Assembly (NCBI GenBank): GCA_963971405.1
Contig: OZ020487.1
Span: 23,793,371-23,857,370 of the forward strand
Direction of reading: 5' to 3'
DNA from: Psococerastis gibbosa
Lineage: Eukaryota; Arthropoda; Insecta; Psocodea; Psocidae
DNA: 64,000 nucleotides
Part shown: piece by piece, positions 1-13,924 of the stretch
How positions within the stretch are numbered: position 1 is the stretch's first letter
Layout: each line of letters begins with the position of its first letter
Position numbers and translations under genes: made by a program
The notes under the pieces: model-generated
Seen by the model: only the letters and a program-made list of their open reading frames with translations
Database searches by the model: none
Told to the model about the DNA's origin: nothing

Positions 1-298
1 AACGGCCAATGGCCACACCAAGTTGAATCCACCAGAACAGAGCCTGGCCAAACTGCCGCAAAATCGATAGTGAACAGTGTTGGCAGGGGACAGGGACATG
101 ATGACGTCCTGAGACTATACCAATCAGTCGAAGTACGTGTCGAGTCATGGTCATATGTTCCCCAAGTAGTTTGGAATCCACTATAATCAGGAAGTGAAGG
201 AGTCTGCCATTCGGGTGCCTCAAGTTAATAAACAGACTCACTCCCCCCGCCAAGCTGACATGGTTCCTTAAAGCAGAAATTTTAATAGCAGGCGTTGG
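1..298 (-). repeat. Dispersed ~350-bp repeat with CCAACG/CGTTGG ends (copy 1, cut by window edge)
   Basis: Reverse copy of the unit seen complete at 33182-33543 and 54187-54532. Shared landmarks are CGTTGG at 293-298, GAGTGAGTCTG-type GC-rich segments, and the region that reads GGACCTCCTGATTATAGTGG in + copies. No coding capacity was seen. It could be a short-TIR non-autonomous DNA element or a SINE. Confidence 0.7.
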
Positions 299-691
299 AA
301 AACAAACAAAACAAAACTTTATTTAATTCAATAGCACGGAAGCCCAAAGCTTCCGTTTTTAGGGTGTGGCGTCATTAAACAAATAAATGATTCCACTTTT
401 TTTCCCCCCCAGCACTGGGAGCTTTTAATATAAATAATACAATTATTACTGGAATACTGCATTAGGGGGCCTGAGGCAGGATTCACCAAAACTAAACAAT
501 TTTTATATGTAAGCTTATAGGGAGAACGATCTTAATTTACAAGAAAAGATAAAGTTGAAATGAAAATGAAAAATTGAGATTATTTATAATTATAATAATA
601 ATAATAGATGTAAAAATTTAATAAATTCTATTTCCATCTATGGTTTTACATCACGTGGGCCATTTCATATAGCTTGAAATTCTTTTTTCAG
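1..691. other. LRP1 intron sequence with a dispersed repeat
   Basis: No exon was recognised. Positions 1-298 hold one copy of the CCAACG-ended repeat in - orientation; the rest is AT-rich intron ending in a polypyrimidine tract and AG at 690-691. Confidence 0.6.
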
Positions 692-3600
692 AACTGTATA
701 AACAAACGCAGTTGCCCATCTTCAAAGTTCCAGTGCAAATCTATGGATGATTGTATTGACTCGGCGCTCGTTTGCGATGGCGAACTTCACTGTAGTGATG
801 GCTCGGATGAAAGTGATTGTGACGAGCAAATCATACAGCGCTGTCAGGCATCTCGTAATTGCTCTTCTCTTACCAAATGTGTGTATGGACTTTGTTCGCA
901 ACATTGTATTGAGAAGAAAGATCATTTTTCCTGTCACTGCGGTCCTGGGTAAGTCACTCGCCTAAACGTTATTGTATGCACCTAATGAGTAGCCTATATG
1001 ACTTGAGTAGGTAATATAATTGTTACTTCCATTGCTTAGTACTAGCCATTACAACTCTTGCCTGCGGCAGCCGGAGCAATCAGGAACACGCCTGTAGCAG
1101 CGTTTGACGTGCTTCTATAGATATGCCACCTTTGCACATTTTTCTGGATATGCGAGCTTGTGTGTTACTTCAACGTCTACAACAGGCAGACGGACAGCCC
1201 AAAAGAGAAAAGAGCTAAAAACTGCTAGACTCTTATCTAGAGCGTGCGTTTACCCTACTCCTAGTAATTATAATTTTTTTTTCAGGTATACGCTAAATTT
1301 AAGTTCAGAAAAAATGGGGAAGAAGCCAACTCTGATGAACAAAAAGGTTGGAAAGTCCGTTCAGGATGATTACAAATGCACAGCGGCTGGTGAAGAGCCA
1401 TTGCTACTTGTTGCTTCAGAAGCCGAACTTCATCTTATGGGACTATATTCTGTTCGTGATTTTAAGGTTGGTGACCCTGACCGAGGCAGTGGAGGATAGG
1501 CTGGGAGAGTTATAGTTGTAGCTAATTTGTACTTGACAACGATCTTTATCTGCTTATAATCTTTAACTTAGGACATTTATAAAAAAAATTACGTAATGTA
1601 TGTCATATATGGTTCTGACATAATACATGTTGATTGATTGGTGCTTCGAAGTTGGACTGCTGTTTCTATGCGAGAACTTTCAGGAATCAATTGAAACACT
1701 ATGGGTTCGAAGTAAATTGCCCACTAGGCTAAGTGACCATTTCCAAGTTACAACAGCCAATTATACCCAAAATAGTTGCTACCCACTGGTGGAATTTGAA
1801 CTGATCCAACTGAATTCCGCTGTATGGGAGCAAATATTCTTGGTTTTGATTAGTTGCCACAAGTGAGAAAAGCACCACAGTTATTAACTTGTAGGAATAT
1901 CGTACATTATTTTTCAAAATTAAAATGTTACGACGATAGACCACGTTAAAATTATATTAATGCCGTATATTGTTAAAATTTCGAATTAATTACCATCATT
2001 TCTGTGTTAGCATAGTGTTAAATTAATGAAAATGTAAAAATGTACAATATAAATAAATCCAAGGATTTCCAATTACAGGTTCTGAAAAACAGCGCACGAG
2101 CTAAAACCCAAAGCATGGACTTCCTGTTTACAAACGAAAACACTACACTGTTTTTTGTCAACCACTTCCGCAGGCGTATTGAAACTGTAAATATGCTTGA
2201 GAAAGATTGGAGTTCACCTAAGATTAGAGTATGTATATTTTTATTTGTTATTTAAGGAATAGGGATTTTTTAAAGCTATTGAGCTAATGTATTTAAGAAA
2301 TATAACTTATTTCAGAGATCAGTTATCAAGGAAAAGTGGGAAAACTCTGCCCTTGGCCAAGAACATAGTCGATGGCGACGGGAAGACGAAGATTCCAATG
2401 CTTTGCCGACTGCGCTCAGTGACCCTCGTGCTGTCTCTGTCGATTGGGTGACCAAACGGTTGTACATCGTTGATAGATTAATGAATCAACAGTCTGAGAT
2501 AGTTGCTGCTACTTTAGACGGAAGGAAGAAAACCAGAATACTAAAGGTCTCTTTTTTTTAAATGCTGCTTTCTTCCACTACCCATTCTTGCACGTATCCA
2601 AATTTTGTCATGATATAACTTATCGATCGTAGAACCGTCTATGGCTATGTCTCTTAACAGAAATATAATTGATCAGCTTGAGCTCTCGAGTGCCCTCTCT
2701 GTTTAAGGCACAAGAATACACTTGAAGGATTCTACGCGCGCGAGTTTCCGACGTTTTTTTTAACTGTAGTAAATGGGGTTGGGGACAGGTTGGTGCATAA
2801 CACAAAAGCTTTCTATGAGCTGGGCTTGTCGGGTTCAAAACCGTGCCCTGTCGTGCGTTCGGCTTCACGCCGGTCTCAGAAATCTTTTGAAGTTGACTGT
2901 GGTTTTCCAAATACCCATTTGCAACCATGAAAAATAACCGGTACGAGTGAAGCCGTGTTTGCTTTCCTATTTACCAAATAGTGTACCGTAGGTACTGTAG
3001 TAATTCCATGGTAAATAATTTCCCCAATGGGTTTTCTCTATCCTATTTTAATCAAATTCTATTGAGTAATTTACACAAAATTGCACACACGGTGTGTATA
3101 AACCAATTTGTTCATCGTTAGAGTAAGGCCTTCATGCATATACAGTAGGTGAGAAGTTAATGTGAGAAGTTATACTGGAAATTGATTTATGACTTACGCG
3201 AATGTACTCCGGTGAAGGTCGGGACGGAACTGGACTGCACAACTTGCGACATAACTCCTTTTTCGGAACTGACCGTCGCAAGCTCGCAATAAATTTGGCG
3301 GGGACTATGAATTATTACCTCGAATAACTATAGTCTATTAGATAATTTGTTTATTTTGCAAGCAGTTTTCCTTCTACTTCTGTCATTTTGTTGTTTTTAG
3401 ACTCTCAAAGAAACAACTGATTTGCTGATCGATCCCATGCACGGATTCCTCTTCTTCTCGGAAGGTGGGCTTGCAAAAATTTCAAGAACAGCACCTGATG
3501 GGTCAGACCTATTTCTGGTCGCCACTGACGACTTAATTTGGCCTTCCGGACTTGCCATTGACGCACCAGCCGAGAGGCTCTACTTTGTTGATGCCAAAAA

Positions 3601-6600
3601 ACGCACCATTGAAAGCATTGGCATCCACGGTGATAAACGGAAACTTGTCATAAAGCTAGACCGGCACGGGTCTATGCCTTTCAAGATTGATGTGTTTGAG
3701 GATATGGTTCTCTTCTCAACTGATCAGGTCAGCAACTTCGAATATTGAATTGAATAGAGGTATTGTTCGATTTAGGTTTATTGTGGCATATTACAACACA
3801 CTAGTATTCTGAATATTTCGCCATTAAATTTAAACTCTGCCTACTACAAATAACGCACTTTGTCATATTAATGAAAAAGTAGCTTCGAAATCATTGTCGT
3901 TGGCATTGTATTTTCTGTTGTCACTATTTTTCCTATCCCAAAACACTAAAAAGTTTGATATAAAGTAACTCCGGTGTAATGTTGCGTTCTACTGTACTTT
4001 CAGGGTACCAACCTGATGCAGGTTAACAAATTTGGACATCACGCTGCCATGCCACTAATTGAGCGGTTGCATACCCGAATTTCTGATGTTCTAATCAAGC
4101 ATTCCGCCAAACAGAAAGGAGGACTCCCTAATCCCTGTAGTGGGAACGATGTCTGCCATGATTCTGCTCTCTGTGTAATGGGGCAATCGGGGAATCATAA
4201 ATGCCTCTGCCCGGATGGTTTGACTCCTAACACTTCAAACAGCACTAAGGTCAGTTCTTAAGTAATTTTTCCAATCGTTCTGTTGTATAATGAATGTGAT
4301 GCCCACACTCGGCGTTATGGAAAAAAATCGACTCGAGTGGCGGCTGAGAGTAATAACATACATCGTACTAGTCCAGGAACTACTCCAGCTCTGCAGAAGG
4401 CTAGACCTGAGCTAGGATCTTAAATAGCAAGATCGGAAGGGACGAGAGACCTTCGGTAATGGAACCGGCGAACCGGGTTACAATAAGCCAACGACTACCA
4501 ACCCGACCGGTTTCGTCCTAGCTAAAAAAAAATCACTTAATTATAATGGAGCGCAGGTTTGAGAAGTTGTGTTTGTTTCAGGTCGTTTGCATGTTCACCC
4601 CTCAGAAATGTAACCTGGCTTGCAAGCGTGGAACATGTGAGATAACTCCCTCAGGCGGCAACATTTGTAAATGTGAGCCACACTTCAGCGGCCAACTTTG
4701 TGATAAATATGCCTGCTCACGTTACTGCTTCAACGGAGGTAATATAAAGATATAAACTTTAAACGCCTTTTCTCGAGTCAATGTTACTTTAAATTTTGAA
4801 ATCGTATTCGATAAAACTCTGTAACTTTGTTGGGGTACACAAGGGCGCCAATTGGGAGGGGAGCAATTGCCCTAACAAAGTTTACCCAAAAATATTTATG
4901 CTTACATAATTGGATATTCTCCGATATATGACTCAGTTGTTTGCTTTCTTTTTCGTCATTTCGGGCTTTGGTAGGTCTCGCGCTTTACCTCCGGACCCCC
5001 CCCCCCCCTCCCCCTTCGGAGTTATAGCAATATGACATTGTCATTACAATCGTTGTTTTTTTAAACCGTCGTTATTGGCAACTACATTGAATTAGTGCGT
5101 ATTTTTTACTTTGATTTTTTTAATGCCCCCCCCCCCCCAACTGAAACCTGAATTGGCTCCCCTGGTGGTACGCTACCATCATTATACTCTTTCAGACACT
5201 TGCAAATATAACCACAGCAATATGAAAATGTAATTGGCTCTAAATTTAAAACATGAATGAATTTGAATGACCTGATAGACGGTAATTATTATTGTTCTAG
5301 GAGTCTGCTCTTTCGATTTAAAAGACAAGGAAGGTTTACGTATACATTGTGACTGCCCACCGGGGTACACTGGTGCCCGTTGTGAATCAAAAATGTATTG
5401 TCCTCCTGAGCGCTGCATCAATGGCGGTCAATGTATAGAAGGCAAATGCAACTGTCCTCATAGATTTACAGGTTTGTATATTTTTTTTTTTTTTTACAAA
5501 GTTCATCCTCAGTGCATTGTGTGCATGTTGGCGGCAATAGTTAAGAATGGGCAGCAATCCTGTGGATAGAGCAACGCGAACGCACAATACTTCGGAATTA
5601 TTGATGTGGGTAGTTTCTGGCCTTACAACGAGATGTAAAGATGGTCAAGTAGTTTTATTCTGTTTGTTTGGCTTTAATTATTTTCTCTAGATAACTATTC
5701 TACCTAGTCCTACCTAGGTGTTAAGTTAATATATTAAAATATTGTGCACTATTCACGTTCATTTAAATTCATCACTTGCAGGTTCTCGTTGTGAAAACTG
5801 TATTCACTTGCATTGTGAGAATGGTGGATATTGTTCCTTTACGAACGGAACGGAGGAGTGCTTATGTCGGCGGGGCTTCCGTGGCAGGACGTGCCAGAGT
5901 TCCGTCTGTGAGGACTACTGTGCAACCGGAAATTGCACCTATTCTGATGGCTCCCCCCGTTGCCATTGTCCTGTACATCGTACTGGAGTTAAATGCGATC
6001 GCGACGCCTGCCAGGTTAGTACAAATACTAGCCCTGTTCAATGGGCCATCAAGCCAATCAAAGACACGTGTACTATTGGAACAGGCATTGAAACGAACGA
6101 AACACTTTGTTTATTCCAATCTTTCGTTCGTTTCAATGCCTGGTCCTACAGTATGGAGCCCCTAAATGGACCGTGCTTAATCTTAACCTCTACAATTTAA
6201 TGAACGCTATTTATGGCAAAAACACATTGGATCACATCTACATCATATGTAATGCATATTTATTTATTATCATTCCCCAAACGGCCCCAAAATAGATTAA
6301 TGCGTAATGAAATTGATATTGTCAGTAATAATTAACTAAGGATGGAATATTGAAAACTGTATACATCGTATCTTTTGTAATTTCATTACATTACGTTACA
6401 TGGGGGTTTTTCTTTTTTTATTGTATTTTTAACTATATTGGGGAGGGGGGGGGGGACTTTGGACTAACAATGCCAGAGGTCTAGGCAAAAAAAGCTTTAT
6501 TTCACCTGTTTAATCCGATTTGGTTAGACAGACTGCTATCAGGAGCGCACTGGACAACTAGAGTCTGCGTTCCTTCTTACTACTTTTCTAGTCCAGTTCC

Positions 6601-9600
6601 TGGAACAGTTTGATGTATGATAATTGCTGTGTTCGCCCTCGGTCTTGTAGCAGACTGACCAATTCTACCTTAATCTGTACTTTATTCACTTCAGGGATTT
6701 TGCTACAATGGAGGTACATGCATTGTTGCTTCGAATGGACCTGTCTGTAATTGCCCTCCGGGAGTCTCTGGACTTCGTTGTAATCAGTCTGGATTGTGTG
6801 GTGAAGACGTTTGTCGTAATGGAGGAACCTGCTCACCTAATGGACCCGAATGCAGGTAGGTCTTGAGCATTAACTGTTTAACATACAGTATGAACCACTA
6901 TGCGAGCTGCTAGGTGCTCTGCACGGCTGCACCGCTGCAACCCCTATTAATGTGCCTATGCGGCTAACAAAGCAAAGTAATCAAAATATGATTTCTTGCA
7001 GATGCTTGGATGGATGGGGAGGTCGTTATTGTGAAGAACCTCATTCGTGCCAAAATTATTGCTTCAATGGGGGAAGTTGCACAAATTACCAAGGTTATCC
7101 TCCCAGATGCACGTAAGTATTAAGTTAAAGCACAACTCTGAACACCTTCTGTCTACATGGTACTTAGGAAACTGTCAAGTAAAAGTAAGTTAGTAAATGT
7201 GTAAAACAATTAATACACAATAATTGTAAGGTCACCCTATGTAGGCCTACAACTGCCCTAAACTAAAATGCTAAAACTAAAACATTCTTACTACTGGGAA
7301 ATGACCTACCCATCTGTAAAGGTATGGTGAAGCTGTCAGTTCATTTTTCTACTGTTAGTAAATAGGTTGCTACAAACCGACCCAAGTGAAACCACGCTTA
7401 ACAGTTCTATTACCCGGTATCGCAGAAGGACGGTTTCGGATCCCACTCTCTTTTTCTTATTTCATAATTTGATCTCGATAAAGGTTTGCCCAATAGCAAG
7501 TTTATCGCACATACAATTATATTGTAATATTGTTTTGTTTAGGTGCCCATCCGAGTTTTACGGCGTGAGATGCGAATTTCCTCATATAGAAATAGGCGGG
7601 CATTTCGATGAGAGTTCTGAAACCAGTTTGGGAATCACCGCAGGTGCTCTAATAGCAGTCTCCGTCTTTCTGCTGCTTCTCGTCGCCATTGCCACTGCTT
7701 ATTTTATAGCCGTCCGTTTCCGAAGGTAAACTCATTAGTTTATGACCATATTGACGATATTTTAGTGGTTGAGTTGTCTTATGTGATTTATATATTATTA
7801 AGACAGTTCTCTGGGCAACTGCGAGTCGACTTAGGCCCAGTACACATGAACGATTCGACACGGGTGAGTTGCGGACAATTTTTTTCATTTTAGCTCTTGT
7901 CGAATCGTCCGTGTGTACTGGTGTACTGGGCCTTTAAGTTGCCAGTTCGTGTACTTTATTGGTTGAATATATAGTAATAAGTAACCTTATCTCATCTACC
8001 ATAGGTAAAACACAGCTCCGCACAGCCATAATAATTTAGTCCAAATTGTAACGATTGTCACGCATTTTATGTAGGCCAAACAGGTAGGAACTTTTACACC
8101 CGGGTTAAAGACCATATAGCAGGTATAGGAGATGGCGCATTTCGCATTCGCAAAACACCTTAATAACTCTGAAAACCACAATTTCAATCCCCATAACTAG
8201 ACATATAAAATTAAAAAAGTCACACTTTAAATTTTTTCAAAAACATTGAAAAAACCTTAAAAAATAGGGAAAACTTAGTGAACGACCTGCGCAAGAACAG
8301 AATAGTGAAACAAGTATATGTCTACCCTTCGTTTCACCATCTCAACTCTACTTAAAGAAACACTGACACTTAAATCCGACGGTGAAATCAGTTAACTTCT
8401 ACATTTTATCGTATCCCAAAGCACAGATTGTTGGTATACATTCTGATATAATTATCAGTATAGTTAGCAACCCTTGCGTTTTTTCTTCACAGATCAAATA
8501 CTTTCGGCCACATGCGGATGTCAGACAATGTTGAAATGAATAATCCCATGTATTTGGGTGGTGAAGAAATGGATGAAGTTGATGATTTGTCCGGACCTAT
8601 CGCGGCAGATACCGTAAGTATAACAGCAATACTTAAGACAGAAGCAAACTACAGGTAATCTATGCCAGAGAGATCAGTGACTTGGCAAACTTTCTGTTGA
8701 ATTAACTGCTAAAATGTAAATCTCCCCACCCTCTTCAATTCGTGATCCTTCTCGTTAAATAAACCACCTTACTCTATTTCAAACCATACGTTGACATAAA
8801 TATAGGGTGTCTTGGTATTAACAAACAATTTGGACTGCATAGTGGCTTGCTATGGATGCAATTCCTGTCCTGTATCTAAACGTATGTTGTCTTGTGTCGC
8901 GATCTCTTCATTGTGATTGGTGTCCTATCAAAGCAACTAGGTCCGGGATCGCCCCAGGTCGCAAGTTATATTATTTGAATAACTAAGTTGAAATTTATTA
9001 AGTGAAAACGTACCTGAGCTTGGTTAAGTCGCGCTAACGTCTATTACATTGTGTCTCAGCTTGTCTATTGTCGTTTGTAACCAGTGTGGGTTGACATCGA
9101 GGGCGTTTATCAGTTTGCCAGCGGCCAAAATTCGTACGGAGACAATACCATAGTCCTCACTAGTACACCTTACAATTGTTGTGTATTAATTGTTATTGCT
9201 TTCCAATTTATACGTAGTATAAGGAAAGCTTTGTGACGGTCAAAATTTTCGACTCCGAGATTTCAACGGGTTTACACGTTTTGAGGTCCCAGGAACCCAA
9301 AAAAGTGGTTTTTACGAAATGTCTGTCTGTCTGTCGCTCAGTCTGTTCATCGATTTCCAGGCAAACGACTCGGTCGATTTTGTTGAAATTTACCATGCAG
9401 GTTCACAAAAATTATACCTCGGGACCGTTGCTTTCCAAAAAAAGTATTTGGTTTTGTGAAAAAAAAAATTTTTTTTTAATAAATGGTAGAAAATTTACGC
9501 TCAAATGTTTTGCGTGCCCTTCCATTATTACTGTGTGGTAATGTGTTGGTCTGACCTATCTAAAATTTACCTCACCTCCAGTGACGTTAGGTGGATAACC

Positions 9601-11799
9601 CCCCCCCCCCTGAGATATCCGAAATATACCATATATCCATGAAATTACTAATTTTCTCTATCTACTAATTGATAAATTGGAAAGTACGTTCGATTAAACT
9701 CGGACCGGTTCTTTTTATATTCAATACACGTTTCATTCATAATATCCGAAACTATCACTGAGGTCGTTGGCAGGGCAAGGTTGAATGGGCCACTAAAGTA
9801 ACCCTTTCATTATAATTATAATAATGTACTGTAGTATGGCATGGACCCTGATATGGATATTTTCTGGGCCGAGCCTCCGTCACAGGTTTGTTGTTGTGAA
9901 ACTTCTTCATCGGCGTAGGGAGAAAAATCTTTTTACGCGCCATCTTGGTTACGCGCCATCCTGATTTCTGTACTCATGGATGACGCTCATTTTTGGGCAG
10001 GTGTAGAAGGCCTATCTCAATTTAAATTATACCCATGTCTCTTGTTAGCTCAATCCACTTGACCCAGCGGGCCAAGTGAAACGAGCATTTAATAGGAGAC
10101 TACTTTGAATTACAGACAGCATGGGGCCATTTACTCAGAAGCCAGAAAATTGTGTCATCGGATCGAATCGAAACCGAGCCACCCGCTTGTGAGGCTGGCA
10201 TTGTTCCTCGGCACTACCGAGACAATTGCCCCGTTTTACAAGTTTGCCGATACTTCAATCGTCTCCAACCCCCGACTCGCACCTTCCCTTCCCTTCAGTA
10301 ACCTAAGATGTCGACTATGCCCGTTAAATCAGCATTTAGTCTTACGAATTTGATGATTTATTTTATTTATTACTTACTCTAGTTTTTACTTCTATCGGTT
10401 TGGTCTCAAGCCCAAACCAATTTTTCAATATTGGGCTAAAACAAAAAATCGCTGAAGTGGTCCAAACGATCTTTTTTAAATTCACATTGTATCGTCGTTA
10501 TCAATGTGAACAATATGTATAAACAATATAGGCTATATAAACACGAGTGGAACGCAAAATGACGCAAAAAAATTCATTTCCAGCAATCCCATTTGAATTG
10601 AATGGGCGGGTTTAAAGCAATTTTTTGGGCAGATTTAGAAGACCTATCTTAATTTAAATTACACCCATGTCTTCGTCTATTCTTCCTCTTTCATGCCATG
10701 CTATATTTGTGGTGATCAAGCAAGGGGTTTAGCTTTGGGGGTGCGCACGATTTTCAACAAAAATATGCCTCTTTCGGCCGCGTTATTATCTGTTAAAAAA
10801 ATTCAAACTACTTAAGTTAAGGGCTTTTCCATATTTCTTTCTCTTTCCAGCCATATATTATGTAAGTGAAATTTAGTAATTTGGGCGTTGTCACGTTAAA
10901 CTATCGTCTGTAAACCGACTTACAGACAACCAATACAATTAATGAAATGCTATTATAATCTTAGCAACAATAAGGTAAAATAAAATAATTGAATTATTTG
11001 TATACCGGTGCATGTTCATAATAATAAAAGCCTTCTGTTTAAAATTTATCTAATTTAGCTTTACTTAACCAATTTCTGTAAAGTTGTAAATAAATTGTAG
11101 TAGATCATTTTTTGCAAAATGATGTCATATGGAAGTTTCACTTCTTACGTGTGTACACAGAATCACGTACGCTATTTTTTTTTTTTTTTTAATTCTTATA
11201 TTCTCATTCCTTATATGCACCAATAATGGCCCTGATTACACATTCACTTGAAGAAATATTTGGATTGTTTATATTGAATACACGATTGAATCTAAATTTT
11301 TGCTATGGCGGCTATTTCACCGGCGATTTTACTTCATATTTGATTTTGTCATTGACGTTTGTTTTGTTTTAAGGAGACTATTATGTAGATACTTAAGTTA
11401 TCTATTATAAATTAATTTATAATATGGTAGAGACTTATTAATGATGCCTGCTACCATATTATAACTTAATTTATAATAGATAAGTTAAGTATCTACATAC
11501 GATTCGTAATAGTCTCCTTAAAACAAAAGTCAATGACGAAGTCAAATATGAAGTAAAATCACCGGTGGTATAGCCGCCTATCAAGCGTTCCAAATTTTCT
11601 TAGGGGTGAGTAACAAATAAAAAATTAAAGAATCAATTTATTTCAGAATTCTACAAATTTCGCCAACCCTGTATACGAAACAATGTACAATGGAGGAGAA
11701 GAAAAAGCGAACCTTTTAAGTTTTTCAATTAATCAGGATCAGCTGCCACTGAATAATGACATTGTATTCTCACCGCCTTCTTCGTCCCTCCGGCAATAA
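692..11799 (+). CDS. LRP1: LRP1-type low-density lipoprotein receptor-related protein, C-terminal 14 exons (5' partial)
   Basis: Type I membrane endocytic and signalling receptor. Exons: 692-948, 1286-1466, 2079-2228, 2316-2546, 3401-3727, 4004-4249, 4582-4738, 5301-5471, 5782-6014, 6695-6855, 7002-7112, 7543-7725, 8493-8613, 11647-11799 (stop TAA 11797-11799). Phases join to 893 residues. In order: one LDL-receptor class A repeat (about 8-43, ending SDGSDESDC), an EGF-like segment, a degenerate beta-propeller (about 110-440), about eight EGF-like repeats, a transmembrane helix (about 773-797), and a tail with NPMY (819-822) and NPVY (850-853), the adaptor-binding motifs of LRP1. RWRR (215-218) falls where the vertebrate protein has its furin site, so cleavage into two chains is likely (inference). 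The canonical YWTD blades are worn (LFFSEG, LYFVDA, LYIVDR). The 1466/1467 donor (gttggt) is weak. The N-terminal LDLa clusters lie outside the window. Orthology to LRP1 rather than LRP2 rests on the double NPxY tail and the EGF block next to the membrane. Confidence 0.9.
6070..6153. repeat. Foldback family C (GAAACGAACGAAAC) in LRP1 intron
   Basis: TACTATTGGAACAGGCATTG paired with CAATGCCTGGTCCTACAGTA; 84 bp. Confidence 0.8.
7833..7935. repeat. Foldback F (AGGCCCAGTACACA) in LRP1 intron
   Basis: AGGCCCAGTACACATGAACG...CGTCCGTGTGTACTGG...CTGGGCCTTT; paired GAACGATTCGACA / TGTCGAATCGTCC. Confidence 0.78.
9015..9150 (+). repeat. Dispersed repeat shared with 44130-44290
   Basis: Shared order GCTTGGTTAAGTC, GTCTCAGCTTGTC, GTTGAC, CAGTTTGCCA, ACGGAGACAATAC. 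Confidence 0.6.
9190..9540 (+). repeat. Dispersed repeat family A (SVCLSV-like), copy in LRP1 intron
   Basis: Starts near TTGCTTTCCAATTTATACG and continues AAAGCTTTGTGACGGTC, CGTTTTGAGGTCCCAGG, then a (TGTC)n stretch and ACCTCGGGACC. The same order occurs at 13925, 17310, 30640 (-), 42270 (partial) and 56935/59953 (-). Confidence 0.75.
11305..11580. repeat. Foldback element, GGCGGCTATT type
   Basis: Arms ATGGCGGCTATTTCACCGG and its inverse CCGGTGGTATAGCCGCCTA enclose an inner hairpin with AAGGAGACTATTATGTAGAT. Sits 66 bp upstream of the last LRP1 exon. Confidence 0.85.
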
Positions 11800-13924
11800 T
11801 GTCAAATTAGTCCATAAGTTGTATAGGGACAGTACATATATAGGTTATATGTACATATACAAATATTGTGTAATGTTAGTGATTTTTCATATTAGACCTT
11901 GCTATTGTCAGTGGCTTAATGCCTGTGATTTTATACGAAAGAAACTGCATTATTATTCTTCCGTGATATTATTGTAATTCCAAGGATGGAGTTTTTATTT
12001 TGGGCTGGGCAATTACCCCCCCCCCCCCCCAAAAAAAAAAAATCTTCGAAAGAACTGAGCTTACTTTTGTGACATTACTATCAGTCTATACTTATGAAGT
12101 TAGTCCTCTTGTTATGTGTGCTGTCTAATGTGAATCTCATAAAGGTTGTATATATAGGTTGTCATTTAATTTTTCTTATACTGTTGTCTATAGATTATTA
12201 GTTGCGGTAGTCCCAGTCTGAGGCGCATCTAGCTTTCTTTCATCCAAAAGAATTAACGGTTACCTTAAATAATCGAGTTTTAAGGAACCGTGATTTGATA
12301 CCTTGCGACATGTATAATACCTAAAAAATTAAATATTCCTAAGGATTGGCTTACGAAAGAAATGTCAGTCACCTCTTTTGCATTTTATGAGATGTGAATG
12401 ATTTTAATGACTTTAAGATGGAGATTTCCAAATATATTGTAAACAAAACAGACTTGAGCATTTTTGACTAAATTAATGAATTCCTCGCTTCACAACTGCA
12501 AAGATTAGGAAGTTCTTATGAAAAATTCTTAAAAAAAAAATACAGACTTTCTAAAAAAAAATTGTCTATTTAACCGTCTATTCTGCAAAAAAAATTTAAT
12601 GCACTTTTTAGTGTTTTACTAGACATAACTCAGGTGCGAAAGTGCTAATTTACTGTACATTACCTGTATTTTTTATGAACTTTTCACAAGACAATTTTTC
12701 TATCTTGGCGGCTGTGAAACAAGATCTTAATTGTTTTATTCAGAAATACCCAAGTCTGGTTTGTTTACAAAATATTTGAGAATCTCCGCATTAAGGCTCC
12801 CATTTTTTAAATTGGTAAGTTCTCTTCACTTTGAAAATTATGGTTATGGTATAATCTGATAATAATATGGAAAAGACTTTTTACACCATTCATTCCTAGT
12901 AGTAAGTAGTACCGTACAATATTTGTTTTGGTTAAATACCCTGCTCAGTAAGGATTAATTTCTACGATTGTTCCACTTCTTGTAACAAATATGCTGACAT
13001 TATAACAGCATAACTACATAGAAATGTACTATGTTCACATATTAGACGTGAACAGTTTGAGATGCCTATTTTATTTTATTTTATTATGTAACAACGTACC
13101 ACATTCGTTTGCTGGAAGTAATAACCACGATAATGTCTACATACATATAAACTCTTTTATATTGTAGTCACTTTTATATTGTAGTGACACGCTATTTTAC
13201 TAAGTTATGAAACTTGTAATAATTAAGAGCAGTAAGTAGTTTTTATTATGGATTCTATTGTTTGCCCATTAATGTTGGGAATTATCGTATAAGGTCTGCT
13301 ACTGATACTTTTAGTAAGATAAATTACCGTACATAACTGTATGTACCCACATAATAAAATTCTCTTTAGTCTCTACGAAAACCGATGGTGTGCCAATTTG
13401 ACGTTATATACCTCATGTTTTAATACTCTTATCACTGCAAGCACAATATTGTAGTTTTACAATAGTTAGGGCCTATTTTTAGCAACTTATACCCCAAAAT
13501 ACTCAATTGCAATAATTTTTTTAAACCACCACTTTTTATTATGCTGTATTATTTGTACGGTATCTATAGGTTTTATACGGTTGCGTTAGAATATTCCCAT
13601 CTTTTTTAGCTTTAATTTTTTTTATATATATATATACACATTTTTAGCTTTATCATTGAGCAGCTCGTGCACGTTTTCGTGATATTTTGTAATTGTTTTT
13701 TTATGTATACCTGACTGCACCAATAATTTATATCATTTTATTACGTGTAATTTTGTTCCTTTTATATTTTGTTATAATCGGTACAGGTGAGTTAGGAAGA
13801 AAATATTGAATCAAATACAGTTCAAGTGTATTACTACGAAAAAGTACCTATCTAATTTCTATGTTTTATGTAATTAGTATGGCTCGTTATATTCAGAACT
13901 CTAGTAATTAGTAAATTAGATATT

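Noticed and set aside
2620-2930. Possible tRNA-derived SINE with a B-box-like GGTTCAAAACC at 2832-2842
   Set aside because: Only the B box is convincing. No good A box at the right distance, no second copy and no A-tail were found.
5776-6165. 129-codon + ORF in a second frame of LRP1
   Set aside because: It is an overlapping frame of the EGF exon at 5782-6014; only the Cys-rich frame matches the family and splices in phase.
9208-9541. Overlapping ORFs with Cys/Val/Ser repeats on both strands
   Set aside because: They are produced by the (TGTC)n core of the family A repeat; the same appears at 30626-31047.
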